A stretch of 64,000 nt of DNA from an uncultured Lachnospiraceae bacterium (GCA_910589075.1 CAJUSK010000012.1:62001-126000), one strand, 5' to 3'; positions 26,263 through 35,151 are shown, numbered from the stretch's first letter. Made by a program: numbers and translations. The notes: generated by a model from the sequence alone, not told the origin.

Positions 26263-27024
26263 TCAATACACGGTAACTCCCAGATTGCGAATTTTGGCAA
26301 TGATTTCTTCATCCGCCTGGGAATCCGTAATCAGACAGTCTATTTCATTCATATCCGCCACTTTGAACAGCAGGATTCTTCCAAACTTTGAAGAATCGGC
26401 CAGCAGATATTGCTCTCTGCTGTTCTGCATCATATTTCTCTTTACCTCCGCCTCCAGTACATTGGGCGTCGTAACCCCCCTGGCAAGGCTGACCCCGTTG
26501 CTTCCCATAAAACATTTATCCGCATTGATGGAATTCAAAATATTGATTGTATAGGGGCCCACACAGGACAATATCTTTTTCCGGTACTGTCCGCCGGTAA
26601 ACACCACCTCATATTCCGAATTTTCCCGAAACACATCCGCTATATTAAAAGCGTTGGTAATAATTGTCAGTCCGTATATTTTTCGCTCCACAATCAAACG
26701 TGCCAGCTCCTGGGTGGTGGATCCTGCATCTATAATCAGGGAATTGCCTTCCTCCACAAACCGGATCGCCTTCTCCGCAATTTCCCGTTTGCGTTCCATA
26801 TTGACAAATTCTTTTTCATCTTCCCCCTCTTCTTTCTGGACAAGCCCCGTGCTGACTGCGCCTCCATAGGTTCTTTTAATATCCCCTCTTTTACTCAGTT
26901 CGTTCAGATCTTTCCGGATGGTAACCGCAGAAACGCCAAACACTTCAGACAGCTCTGCCACCGTAATCTGCGGCTTCTTTGTAATATATTCCAAAATTTT
27001 CTGCTTTCTTTCACTGTAAAACAA
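26263..27024 (-). CDS. DeoR/GlpR-family repressor of sugar cluster 1
   Basis: About 253 residues. An N-terminal winged helix-turn-helix (residues about 1-57, ERKQKILEYI to VTIRKDLNELSKRGDIKRTYGG) is followed by the DeoR sensor domain (GNSLIIDAGSTTQELARLI, TFSGG-like VFTGGQYRKK, CFMGSNGVSLARGVTTP). Such repressors respond to a phosphorylated sugar. Codon TTG at 27024 is preferred because GGGAGG lies 9 bp upstream and the protein then begins FYSERKQKI as relatives do; the ATG at 27033 directly abuts that site. It heads the cluster in the same direction, and operator-like TTTC repeats occur at its own promoter and at the structural-gene promoter. Confidence 0.88.
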   Translation of the reverse strand: MFYSERKQKILEYITKKPQITVAELSEVFGVSAVTIRKDLNELSKRGDIKRTYGGAVSTGLVQKEEGEDEKEFVNMERKREIAEKAIRFVEEGNSLIIDAGSTTQELARLIVERKIYGLTIITNAFNIADVFRENSEYEVVFTGGQYRKKILSCVGPYTINILNSINADKCFMGSNGVSLARGVTTPNVLEAEVKRNMMQNSREQYLLADSSKFGRILLFKVADMNEIDCLITDSQADEEIIAKIRNLGVTVY

Positions 27025-27040
27025 AGGCGCCATCCTCCCT

Positions 27041-27056
27041 TCTCTTTTTCTTTCAT
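27041..27056. promoter_or_regulatory. Weaker operator-like site at the DeoR gene promoter
   Basis: TCTCTTTTTCTTTCAT matches the cluster-1 operator repeat at 13 of 16 positions and overlaps the -10 box and expected start site of the regulator gene, which suggests autoregulation (inference). Confidence 0.4.
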
Positions 27057-27084
27057 GTTAATCCTAATTGCTTTTCGTTGTCAA
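27055..27084 (-). promoter_or_regulatory. Promoter of the DeoR regulator gene
   Basis: Minus strand TTGACA (27084-27079), an 18-bp spacer and TAACAT (27060-27055). Confidence 0.6.
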
Positions 27085-27201
27085 ACTGTTTTGGAAAAAG
27101 AGGGCCTGTCAGTGGCGCACAACACGGCCAACACCTCACTTTCACCACCACCTGCCTGGGAAACGCGCAAAACATAAGATCATGGAAAACAAGTCACCTG
27201 C

Positions 27202-27230
27202 AAAAAAGCCCGGGGAAACAGATTCCCCGG
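27202..27230 (-). terminator. Terminator of the ktrAB operon
   Basis: CCGGGGAA (27210-27217) pairs with TTCCCCGG (27223-27230); on the minus strand the stem is followed by GCTTTTTTG, a T-run at 27202-27207. Confidence 0.8.
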
Positions 27231-27237
27231 ACACATT

Positions 27238-27279
27238 ATTCATGACAATAAAAGACCCGCAAAGCGTGGATTCTATTGT
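27238..27279 (+). repeat. CAATAG/CTATTG palindromic repeat, copy C, overlapping the KtrA stop codon
   Basis: TTCATGACAATA, a central CGCAAAGCG, then TCTATTGT. The right arm provides the last codons and the TAG stop of the ktrA gene (27273-27275). Confidence 0.8.
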
Positions 27280-27965
27280 TTTCCATGCCGGGACGCCTTC
27301 CCCGGTTTTTTTTCATCCATTCTCTTCAATACTTTAAACACGTCTTCATTGTTGCCCATCACGATGAGATGATCCTCTTCTTCAAAACAGTAGTCCGGAT
27401 GCACAACAAAATCCGTTTTTTCTCCCTTTTTGATACCCAGTATATTAATATGGTATTTCGCCCGGATATCCACTTCCCGCAGTGTCCTTCCCACCCAGTT
27501 TGCCAGGGGCAGAATTTCATAGATGGAACATTCCCGGCTCAGTTCGATATAGTCAAACACATGGCTGGCGCTGCAGCGGTTGGCCAGCCGTTCCGCAATA
27601 TCACGGTCCGGATATATAACCTCATCGGCCCCGTTCCGCAGAAGAAATTTTGCCTGTATATCCCGTACCGCCTTGCTGATTACATATTTGGCGCCCATCT
27701 CCTTCAACAGGCTGGTAATCTCCAGACTGCCCTGAAAATTTTCTCCGATGCAGACAAAACAGTAATCAAAATTGTCCACGCCCAATGTTTTCAGCACATC
27801 CACCTTGGTGCAGTCTCCTATTTTCGCGCTGGTGACAATGGGAAGCACCTCTTCCAGCGCCTCCTCCTTCTCATCAACCGCCAGTATCTGATTGCCCAGC
27901 TCCGCCAGTTTTCTGCAGAGATGATAACCAAATTTCCCCATTCCAATGATCAATACCGATTTCAT
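27273..27965 (-). CDS. ktrA: Potassium uptake regulatory subunit, KtrA/TrkA type
   Basis: A 230-residue cytoplasmic RCK protein. The Rossmann RCK_N domain (about 1-125) begins VLIIGMGKFGYHLCRKLAELG with the nucleotide-binding GxGxxG. The RCK_C domain fills about 140-220. It forms a ring that gates the KtrB channel according to bound nucleotide. The gene follows ktrB's start by the usual order, with the ktrB gene ending 62 bp downstream side on the same strand (28028). The last residues, HGKQ, and the TAG stop are encoded within palindromic repeat copy C, so the original C-terminus may have been longer or different (inference). Confidence 0.92.
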   Translation of the reverse strand: MKSVLIIGMGKFGYHLCRKLAELGNQILAVDEKEEALEEVLPIVTSAKIGDCTKVDVLKTLGVDNFDYCFVCIGENFQGSLEITSLLKEMGAKYVISKAVRDIQAKFLLRNGADEVIYPDRDIAERLANRCSASHVFDYIELSRECSIYEILPLANWVGRTLREVDIRAKYHINILGIKKGEKTDFVVHPDYCFEEEDHLIVMGNNEDVFKVLKRMDEKKPGKASRHGKQ

Positions 27966-28027
27966 ATTCCAATTCCCTTCTTTTCGTATGTCCCCGCTGG
28001 CCCGCTGCGTTTTGATCCGTATTCAAT

Positions 28028-29368
28028 TTATCCCACCGTAATCCTGCCCAGGGGATACTGCACCGGATCTGTCTTTTTCTTCTGCATAAACGACAGGGCA
28101 AAGGTCATGCTGCCAATCCTGCCGCAGTACATCAGAAAAATAATCACACATTTGGAAACCGCCGACAGATCTCTTGTAATACCACATGTCATCCCTACCG
28201 TCCCCATGGCGGAACAGATTTCAAACATCACATTGTCCATGGACAACTCCGGCTGAATACCGCATATAATGATTCCCGCTGTCAGCGACATCAGAAGATT
28301 GAGCATCAGCACCATACTGGATTTCTTGATAATTTCGTCCGGAATCCTCCGTTCAAATACACTGCAGCCGTTTTTGCTGCAAAGGCTGTTCCAGGTATAC
28401 ATGATCAGAACTACCACCGTAGTCGTCTTGATTCCGCCGGCAGTGGAGCCCGGACTGCCCCCGATGAACATGAGAATCATGGTCAGCAGCTTGCTCCCAT
28501 TGGACAACGCCCCCGTATCCACTGTATTAAACCCTGCCGTCCTGGCCGTCACGGAAGAAAAGAGAGCCTCCAGAATCTGGGTGCCCGGAGAATGCCCCGC
28601 AAACAGAGCCTGTCTCTCAAACAGCCAGAACAGCAGACCGCCTCCAAACACCAGGCCGCCGGTCATCAACAGCACAATTTTCGTATGCAGCATATATTTC
28701 CGTATATGAAAGCCGTGGATATACACATCCTGCCAGACGATAAAGCCGATACCACCCACTATGATCAGCGCCATAATGACCAGATTCACAACAGGATCCG
28801 CAGCATAGGCAGTGAGAGATGCATAGGCTTCCTTCTCTCCCATCAGGTCAAATCCGCCGTTACAGAAGGCTGACACAGAATGGAAAATGCCATAATAACA
28901 GCCTTTTGCCAGCCCAAACTCCGGCACAAAGCGCAAGGCCAGCAAAAGGGCCCCCGCCCCTTCCAGCAGCAGGGTTCCCTTGACAATCAGCTTTGTCAGC
29001 CGTACCACGCCGGCGAGCTGCAATGTATTGATACTCTCCTGCAAAAGTTCCCGTTCCCGCAGGCTGATTTTCCTGCGGATATAGATGGAAAAAAACACGC
29101 CGATGGTCATAAATCCCAGCCCACCGGTCTGAATCAGTATAAGAATGACAATCTGTCCAAACAGTGTCCAGTGCCTGTATGTGTCCGCTGTCACCAGCCC
29201 CGTCACACAGGTGGCGCTGGTCGCTGTAAACAATGCATCCAGCGCTCCCGTTCCTTCCTGCGACGCACAGGGCAGCATCAAAAGCACAGTCCCTGTTAGA
29301 ATAATGATAAAAAATCCCATGGCTATCAGCTGAATCTGTGACAGCCCGCCCTGTTTCTTACGTTTCAT
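28028..29368 (-). CDS. ktrB: Potassium channel subunit, KtrB/TrkH type
   Basis: A 446-residue membrane protein with the four-fold membrane-pore-membrane repeat of the TrkH/KtrB superfamily. The first pore loop reads TATSATCVTGL, and later loops include SVSAFCNGGFDLMG, FSSVTARTAGFNTVD and ICSAMGTVGMTCG. Single-residue selectivity glycines follow each pore helix. It takes up potassium, coupled to sodium in known relatives. It is transcribed ahead of ktrA. Confidence 0.92.
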   Translation of the reverse strand: MKRKKQGGLSQIQLIAMGFFIIILTGTVLLMLPCASQEGTGALDALFTATSATCVTGLVTADTYRHWTLFGQIVILILIQTGGLGFMTIGVFFSIYIRRKISLRERELLQESINTLQLAGVVRLTKLIVKGTLLLEGAGALLLALRFVPEFGLAKGCYYGIFHSVSAFCNGGFDLMGEKEAYASLTAYAADPVVNLVIMALIIVGGIGFIVWQDVYIHGFHIRKYMLHTKIVLLMTGGLVFGGGLLFWLFERQALFAGHSPGTQILEALFSSVTARTAGFNTVDTGALSNGSKLLTMILMFIGGSPGSTAGGIKTTTVVVLIMYTWNSLCSKNGCSVFERRIPDEIIKKSSMVLMLNLLMSLTAGIIICGIQPELSMDNVMFEICSAMGTVGMTCGITRDLSAVSKCVIIFLMYCGRIGSMTFALSFMQKKKTDPVQYPLGRITVG

Positions 29369-29395
29369 TTCTTTTTCCTGTTTTTCCCAATGTAT

Positions 29396-29935
29396 TTATA
29401 TGACCCCCAGAGATTCCAGTATCCCATAGGCAATGGCCTCTGCTATGGCCTCAAATTCCAGGTCAAACAGCGCATTGTCCGCATCCGTGTTGATAAAGCC
29501 CACTTCCACCAGTACCGCCGGCATCTGGGTACTGTTTAAAACGATCAGATTGGGCCGCTCTGTAATCCCGATATTCCGAAAGCCCAGATAGGATAACTGT
29601 CTGTTGATATTTTTGGCTATAATCTCTGCCACGCCGCCCTTTGAATACACAAGCGACTCCACCCCCGAATAGGTATTGGGATAGGGGCTGGAATTTCTGT
29701 GAATGGAAATAAAATAATCCGCTCCCGACAGATTGCCTTCCTGCGCCTTCCGGTAGGGTGTCTCATATACGTCTTCCGTGCGGGTATATACTACATTTAT
29801 CCCTGCATTCTGTAAAATATTGCCTACTGCCAGTGTAAGGGCCAGCGCATCGTTTTTTTCATAACGGCCGTTATAAACGGCGCCAAAATCCGATCCTCCA
29901 TGTCCGGCATCCATTACCACCGTATAATTCGCCAT
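29396..29935 (-). CDS. N-acetylmuramoyl-L-alanine amidase (Amidase_3) without signal peptide
   Basis: A 179-residue zinc amidase made of just the catalytic domain. Ligands are His in MDAGHGG (residue 12), Glu in YEKNDALAL (about 26), and His in FISIHRNSS (about 78); the catalytic Glu is in VLVEVGFINT. It cuts the bond between muramic acid and the stem peptide. No signal peptide, cell-wall-binding domain or membrane anchor is seen, so export must be by lysis, by another route, or it acts in mother-cell/spore settings (inference). The start follows GGAG. Confidence 0.88.
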   Translation of the reverse strand: MANYTVVMDAGHGGSDFGAVYNGRYEKNDALALTLAVGNILQNAGINVVYTRTEDVYETPYRKAQEGNLSGADYFISIHRNSSPYPNTYSGVESLVYSKGGVAEIIAKNINRQLSYLGFRNIGITERPNLIVLNSTQMPAVLVEVGFINTDADNALFDLEFEAIAEAIAYGILESLGVI

Positions 29936-30128
29936 AGATTCTGCTCCGCATTTCTGCTCTTACGATATGGTATGCAGATGTATGGCGTCGGTGAAAGAGA
30001 TCCTCTGACAGACTGCGGCTCCTTTCATTGTTCCCTTTGTCCTCCTTTATTATAATGCTTCCCACAAAAAATACAAGGGATTAAAAAATTTGCATACCTG
30101 CCACTGACGTAAAAACAGCAAACAGGCA

Positions 30129-31034
30129 TCAGTACATAGAAAAGATCTTACGCGCCTTTTCCTTTAATATGGTTCTGGCTTCAACAGGCTCTATAATTTC
30201 TACATACTCGCCAAAAGACAGCAGATAGAGGAATGTCCAGTCACTTAACCGGTATCGGAAAGTCACTTCCAGAGTACCATCGTCCAGTCTTTGAATGTAC
30301 TGTTCCTGAAATTCATCATACACTTTATATGCGATCTTCTCTGAAAAACGCAATCTGAACACAGGTAGATTGTCCTCTTCCCTGTAGGCAGGCGTCAGTG
30401 AAAAGTCTTCCGGCAATGCACGGTCAAACAACTGATTTGTGATCTGAAGTTCCCTGATACGGGACATTTTATAAGTGCGAATCTCCTCTCTTGTCTGAGA
30501 ATAACCAACCAGATACCAGGCATGGGATTTAAAAATCAGTTTCAGCGGTTCCACACGCTGCTGCGTAACTGACAGTTCCGTGTTCAAATATGTAAATGTA
30601 ATCACATAGTGATTGATCATTGCACGCTCCAGGGCCGTAATATTGCTGCGTTCCTTTTCAGGACTGCCCCAACAGGAAAAGTCAATTTCCAGCCATTGGG
30701 AATGCAGATGGTGGCTGAACAGTCCGGCAACTTTATTTAACAGTTTATCCGCGTCCGGGTAATTTGATGACTTGAGAATTTGCAGAGCCTGTACAATGTT
30801 GGTCTGCTCCGCCTGTGTAAAATAAGACTTGTCCAGTGAGAAACCCTGCACCAGGGACAAACCACCGCCATATCCCTTTTGAGACAGAATGGGTATGCCT
30901 GCAACCGAAAGTATATTGATGTCCCTGTATATCGTACGGGTAGAAACACAAAGTTCTCCTGCCAGTTGTTTTGCCGTCATATTCTCATGACTGAGCAGGA
31001 GAAAAATAATTTGAATCAGTCTGTCTATCTGCAT
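30129..31034 (-). CDS. YafY-type regulator, HTH plus WYL domain
   Basis: A 301-residue protein. An N-terminal helix-turn-helix (residues 1-57, MTAKQLAGELCVSTRTIYRDINIL) is followed by a WYL domain (about 135-210) with SHAWYLVGYSQTREEIRTYKMSRI, and a C-terminal WCX-like extension. WYL proteins sense ligands, often nucleic-acid- or nucleotide-derived. The start overlaps the end of the upstream gene by 10 bp and has no separate ribosome binding site, so translation is likely coupled. Confidence 0.85.
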   Translation of the reverse strand: MQIDRLIQIIFLLLSHENMTAKQLAGELCVSTRTIYRDINILSVAGIPILSQKGYGGGLSLVQGFSLDKSYFTQAEQTNIVQALQILKSSNYPDADKLLNKVAGLFSHHLHSQWLEIDFSCWGSPEKERSNITALERAMINHYVITFTYLNTELSVTQQRVEPLKLIFKSHAWYLVGYSQTREEIRTYKMSRIRELQITNQLFDRALPEDFSLTPAYREEDNLPVFRLRFSEKIAYKVYDEFQEQYIQRLDDGTLEVTFRYRLSDWTFLYLLSFGEYVEIIEPVEARTILKEKARKIFSMY

Positions 31035-31411
31035 ATTTTTTCTATACCACGTTTTCTGATTTCACAATCTAACCACTCTCCCAAATATTTGTCATGTGGA
31101 ACAACCAGACACTTCTCAATCGATTTCCAATAGCTGTCATACAGATTTTTTTGTGCCGCTCCGTAGTTCTCTTTCGTATCAAATTCCCAATAAAGCATAT
31201 ATTTGACACTTTTTACAATACGGGTAATTGCAAGCGGTGGAAGCCCTTCTTTAATCTGCTCCATATCGATGCGGTACCCTCGTTTGATAAACCGGAAAAG
31301 CAACAGCCCTTCCTGTTTTTCCAGAAAATCTTTCGCTTCCAGCATCAGCGCTTCAAATTCTTCCACCTTTTGCGGCCTGACCTGGTAAATACATATTTCA
31401 GTAAACGGCAT
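31025..31411 (-). CDS. Small dimeric alpha/beta-barrel-like protein (antibiotic biosynthesis monooxygenase-like)
   Basis: A 128-residue soluble protein. The pattern TEICIYQVRPQKVEEFEALM, then FLEKQEGLLLFRFIKR and MLYWEFDTKENYGAAQKN resembles the ferredoxin-like fold of ABM/Dabb proteins. Their activities range from haem degradation to quinone oxidation, and none can be chosen here. It is co-translated with the WYL regulator that follows, which suggests the regulator responds to its substrate or product (inference). The start follows GGAGG. Confidence 0.6.
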   Translation of the reverse strand: MPFTEICIYQVRPQKVEEFEALMLEAKDFLEKQEGLLLFRFIKRGYRIDMEQIKEGLPPLAITRIVKSVKYMLYWEFDTKENYGAAQKNLYDSYWKSIEKCLVVPHDKYLGEWLDCEIRKRGIEKICR

Positions 31412-31444
31412 ATCCGATTCCTCCTTTGACTGCCTCTATCTTAC

Positions 31445-31482
31445 CAGCAGGAATACGACATCAGCATGTCTCATTCCTGCTG
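31445..31482. repeat. Hairpin upstream of the ABM-like/WYL operon
   Basis: CAGCAGGAAT (31445-31454) pairs with ATTCCTGCTG (31473-31482), with an inner GACAT/ATGTC pairing. It lies 33 bp before the start codon region and may be an operator or leader element. Confidence 0.45.
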
Positions 31483-31602
31483 ATTTTCTCACTGTAAAAG
31501 GCTCAGACTTTTATCCTATGTTCCATTATAAAATAGCAGCAAATGATTTACAATATGCCACTCACAGACCTGTGTTTTTTTAAGTATGTTGTCGTGAACA
31601 AA

Positions 31603-31641
31603 CGCAGACCCCGTGCAATATGTACTGCACAGGGGCCTGCG
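31603..31641 (-). terminator. Terminator-like hairpin at the end of sugar cluster 2
   Basis: CGCAG, CCCC and GTGCA on the left pair with TGCAC, GGGG and CTGCG on the right, with small bulges. On the minus strand it is followed by TTTGTT. It lies 10 bp past the kinase stop. Confidence 0.6.
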
Positions 31642-31651
31642 TCCTTCCCGT

Positions 31652-33316
31652 TTACTGCATTTCCCATGCGTCGGCAAGCTGTGCCAGGCGCAGGTATTCT
31701 TTATATTGTTTTTGGTAAAACTCCGTTTTTGTCTCATCGGGTTCAAATTCGTCAATGCATTTGGCTGCCATATGGGCCAAAGCCTGCTGCACGTCTTTAT
31801 GTACGCCGGCGGCGACAGCCGCATAGATCGCGGCGCCCAGGGCGCATGTCTGGTCTGCATCCAGTATTTCAATCTTTTTGCCCAGCACATCTGCCATCAT
31901 CTGCATCACATAGGCGGATTTTTTGGAGATGCCGCCCACGGCCACCACTTTTTCAATGGCAAGCTGAGCCGTCTCAAAGCCGTCCACAATCCGTTTCAGT
32001 CCGCATACCGCGCCAAACACAAGTGCCCGAAAAATGCAGGGAGCCTGTGCGCCCAAAGTGAGTCCGCCGATGACGGCTCTGCGGGAATCATCGGTATCCG
32101 GATACCTGCGGCCGTTAAACCAATCCAGGGCGATGGGGAACATATCCTCCCGCAGTTCTCCCGCCTGCCTCTGCAGCTCAGCCAGCATTACATCATCCAT
32201 TTCCTGACAGAGACGATGGTATGTTTCCTCGTCCAGAAAGCGACCTGTCTGTTCCACCGGCCAGAGCAGCACACGCTTAAACCATCCGAAAATATCTCCA
32301 AAGGCTGCCTGGCCTGTTTCAATGCCCACATAACCGGGAAGGATGGAGTGTTCCGCCAAGCCGCCGAACCGCCGGATGTCTTTTCCCTGCAGAGATTCCG
32401 CCTTTTCCACCAGCATGTCCACAGCGGAAGTCCCCAGGGTACATACAATCGTCTTTTCCCGGATGCCGGCGCCTACCGCCCCGGCATGGGCGTCAAAAGA
32501 GCTGCCGGCAACACAGATTCCCCGGGGCAGGCCAAGCATTTCGGCCCACGCTTTCGTCAGATGGCCCGCCAGCGCTACGGCCGGCCGGGGCGCCTGTCCA
32601 TATCGCTCCCGTACCAATACCAGATAGGGGTCGATGGTTTCCAGAATCTCCCCAGAGGGCAGGCCGTTCCATTCGCTGTGCCAGAGGGCTTTGTGGCCTG
32701 CCGCGCAGGCGCTGTGGTAGATTTCCTCCGGTCTGGTATTGCCGCAGAGGCTGCCCACCATCCAGTCACAGTGTTCCACCCATGTGTAAGCCGCTTCTCT
32801 GACGCGTCCGTCTGTCCTGACTGTATGCAGAATCTTTGCCCAAAACCATTCCGCGCTGTACCTTCCCTGGTATTTTCCATAGTCTGTGCTGCCCCCGGAA
32901 AAGGCTCTGTCGATCTCTTCGGCTTCCCTGGCCGCCGAGTGGTCTTTCCACAAATGGAACATGGCGTTTTCACAGGTTTCAAAACCTTCTGTCAGCGCCA
33001 GCGGCACGCCCTCCCGGTTGACAGGAACCGGGGTGGAGCCGGTGGTGTCCACGCCAATCCCCACCACGCACGCCCTCGCTTCCTGCGAAAGGCAGGACAG
33101 AGCTTCTTTTACACATTTTTCAAAGGATTCCAGATAGTCCAGTGGATGCTGGCGGAATATATTCCGTTCAGGATGCTGGTACAGCCCTTCCTTCCAGCGG
33201 GGATAAAAGGCCACACCGCTGCCCGCCACGCTCCCGTCAGAAGCGGCAACCACTGCAGCCCTGACGGAATCGCTGCCGAAATCCACACCCACTACATATT
33301 TTTCTTTTATATACAA
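31652..33316 (-). CDS. Ribulokinase-like FGGY carbohydrate kinase
   Basis: About 554 residues, the length of L-ribulokinases. The N-terminus carries VVGVDFGSDSVRAAVV (phosphate loop) and GVDTTGSTPVPV; the C-terminal half has GTSAVDMLV, and AVGGISKKSAYVMQMMADVLG with the FGGY ATP-binding signature. It should phosphorylate a ketopentose or branched ketose. No araA or araD homologue is in the operon; the next enzymes are a split transketolase, so the product would enter a transketolase reaction directly. This agrees with apulose kinase in the D-apiose pathway, but ribulose or xylulose kinase is also possible. TTG at 33316 is favoured, with GAGG 8 bp upstream; GTG at 33340 has no site. Confidence 0.85.
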   Translation of the reverse strand: MYIKEKYVVGVDFGSDSVRAAVVAASDGSVAGSGVAFYPRWKEGLYQHPERNIFRQHPLDYLESFEKCVKEALSCLSQEARACVVGIGVDTTGSTPVPVNREGVPLALTEGFETCENAMFHLWKDHSAAREAEEIDRAFSGGSTDYGKYQGRYSAEWFWAKILHTVRTDGRVREAAYTWVEHCDWMVGSLCGNTRPEEIYHSACAAGHKALWHSEWNGLPSGEILETIDPYLVLVRERYGQAPRPAVALAGHLTKAWAEMLGLPRGICVAGSSFDAHAGAVGAGIREKTIVCTLGTSAVDMLVEKAESLQGKDIRRFGGLAEHSILPGYVGIETGQAAFGDIFGWFKRVLLWPVEQTGRFLDEETYHRLCQEMDDVMLAELQRQAGELREDMFPIALDWFNGRRYPDTDDSRRAVIGGLTLGAQAPCIFRALVFGAVCGLKRIVDGFETAQLAIEKVVAVGGISKKSAYVMQMMADVLGKKIEILDADQTCALGAAIYAAVAAGVHKDVQQALAHMAAKCIDEFEPDETKTEFYQKQYKEYLRLAQLADAWEMQ

Positions 33317-33340
33317 TGTCTTTTCCTCGTTCGGTTTCAC

Positions 33341-34285
33341 TTATTTTTTTCGCCCTATGGCTTTTTTGGCACATGTGGCAATCTGCTCCGGCGTCAGCCC
33401 AAACTGCCTGAGCAGTTCCAGAGGCGCCCCGGAATGGCCGAAGGTATCTTTCACACCCACAAATTCCATGGGCACCGGATACGACGCAGCCAGCACTTCG
33501 GCTACGGCTCCGCCCAGCCCGCCGATGACATTATGTTCTTCTGCCGTGACAATCGCGCCGGTTTCTCTGGCCGCCTGTATAATCAGCTCCCGGTCAATGG
33601 GTTTGATTGTATGCATATCAATCACTCTGGCATGGATCCCCTCTGCGGCCAGGAGTTTTTCCGCTTTCAGCGCTTCCTGTACCATAAGGCCGCAGGCAAT
33701 CACAGTCACATCGCCGCCCTCTGTCAGCGTGACACCTTTTCCGATCTCAAAGCGATAGCCCGGGAAACCATCTGTCACAGTTTCCACCGCGCCCCGGCCT
33801 GTCCGCAGGTAACAGGGGCCGGCTGTCTCCAAAATGGCTCTGGCAGCTTCCCGTGTCTCATGTGCGTCACAGGGTACAATAACGGTCATCCCGGGAATGG
33901 TACGCATCAGGCTGATGTCTTCCACACACTGATGGGTAGCGCCGTCCTCTCCCACGGTGAGCCCGGCATGGCTTCCCACCACTTTCACATTCAGTCCGGG
34001 ATAGGCCACATTGTTGCGAACCTGATCATATACCCGGCCGGAGGCAAAAATGGCGAAGGTATGTACCAGCGCCGTTGCGCCGCAGGCGGCAAACCCTGCG
34101 CCGATGTCCACCATATTTGCTTCGGCAATGCCAACATTATAGAAACGCTCCGGGTATTTTTCGGCAAAGTATTTTGTCATGGTACAACTTTTTAAATCAG
34201 CGTCAAACACATACACGTTCTCATTGCTGCCAAACTCTTCCAGCGCCTGTCCGTAAGCTACTCTTGTCGATATCATTTCTCCCAT
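33341..34285 (-). CDS. Transketolase, C-terminal subunit
   Basis: A 314-residue protein with the pyrimidine-binding domain (1 to about 170) and the C-terminal domain of transketolase. Motifs include VGIAEANMVDIGAGFAACG, with the glutamate that activates thiamine diphosphate, FAIFASGRVYDQVRN and HAGLTVGEDGATHQ. With the N-terminal subunit encoded 2 bp upstream it makes a complete enzyme that moves a two-carbon unit between sugar phosphates. Split transketolases occur in many Firmicutes; the dedicated copy here argues for a cluster-specific substrate such as apulose 4-phosphate (inference). Confidence 0.9.
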   Translation of the reverse strand: MGEMISTRVAYGQALEEFGSNENVYVFDADLKSCTMTKYFAEKYPERFYNVGIAEANMVDIGAGFAACGATALVHTFAIFASGRVYDQVRNNVAYPGLNVKVVGSHAGLTVGEDGATHQCVEDISLMRTIPGMTVIVPCDAHETREAARAILETAGPCYLRTGRGAVETVTDGFPGYRFEIGKGVTLTEGGDVTVIACGLMVQEALKAEKLLAAEGIHARVIDMHTIKPIDRELIIQAARETGAIVTAEEHNVIGGLGGAVAEVLAASYPVPMEFVGVKDTFGHSGAPLELLRQFGLTPEQIATCAKKAIGRKK

Positions 34286-34287
34286 GA

Positions 34288-35133
34288 TTATAAGCCCTCC
34301 AGTTCCGCAATTTTACTGTCCAGCTCCGCATAAGCGGTTTCCCATTCCTCAGCAGAAGGCTGCCCTCCGTGAAAACGAACTTGGTTTTCAAAAACAGAAA
34401 CGCCTTTTCCTTTTATGGTGTCTGCCACGATCATTGCAGGTTTACCATGACGACCGGCCAACGCCTGTGTGATGGCATCTCCCACCTGTTCCACATCATT
34501 GCCGTCCACTTCCAGGACATTCCATCCAAATGCCCGGAATTTATCTCCGATGGGATAGGGTGACATCACCTCTTCCAGAGAACCGTCAAGCTGCAGTTTG
34601 TTATTGTCCACAAAACCGATCAGATTGTCGGCTTTGAAAAATCCTGCCGCCATGGCCGCTTCCCATATCTGGCCTTCCTGAATCTCTCCGTCTCCCATAA
34701 TGCAGAATACATGGTAATCCATGTTTTTGCTCTTTCCATACAGTGCCATGCCCAGCGCTGTTGACAATCCCTGCCCCAGAGAGCCGGCGGACATATCCAC
34801 CCCGGGAACGTGCATTTCCACATGACCCGATAAGTCGCTGTCAATCTTTCTGAAGGTGGACAGATGCTCTACCGGAAAGAATCCTTTCAATGCCAGCGTC
34901 GCATACATCGCCGGTGAGCAATGGCCTTTTGAAAGCACAAGCCGGTCCCTGTTATCTGCATCCGGATTTGCGGGGTCCACATGCATCTGGTCAAAATACA
35001 GCACTGATAAGATCTCAGCGATGGAAAAGGAACCGCCGATATGTCCCGAACCTGCATTTTGAATCGTCCTGAGTGCGGTTTTCCGTATTTTTGCCGCCCA
35101 TAACTGTAGTTCTTTTTTTGTCTGCGCATTCAT
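34288..35133 (-). CDS. Transketolase, N-terminal (thiamine diphosphate-binding) subunit
   Basis: A 281-residue subunit with SGHIGGSFSIAEILSVLYF, VLSKGHCSPAMYA and the thiamine diphosphate/magnesium motif GDGEIQEGQIWEAAMAAG ending in DNNKLQLDG. Size and motifs match the first half of a transketolase. The start follows GGAGG, 18 bp past the permease stop. Confidence 0.9.
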   Translation of the reverse strand: MNAQTKKELQLWAAKIRKTALRTIQNAGSGHIGGSFSIAEILSVLYFDQMHVDPANPDADNRDRLVLSKGHCSPAMYATLALKGFFPVEHLSTFRKIDSDLSGHVEMHVPGVDMSAGSLGQGLSTALGMALYGKSKNMDYHVFCIMGDGEIQEGQIWEAAMAAGFFKADNLIGFVDNNKLQLDGSLEEVMSPYPIGDKFRAFGWNVLEVDGNDVEQVGDAITQALAGRHGKPAMIVADTIKGKGVSVFENQVRFHGGQPSAEEWETAYAELDSKIAELEGL

Positions 35134-35151
35134 ATCTGCCTGTTCCTCCCT

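Noticed and set aside
31613..34195. Very long plus-strand open frame (860 codons)
   Set aside because: It lies antisense to the kinase and transketolase genes, which have clear family motifs; the long frame reflects their codon bias.
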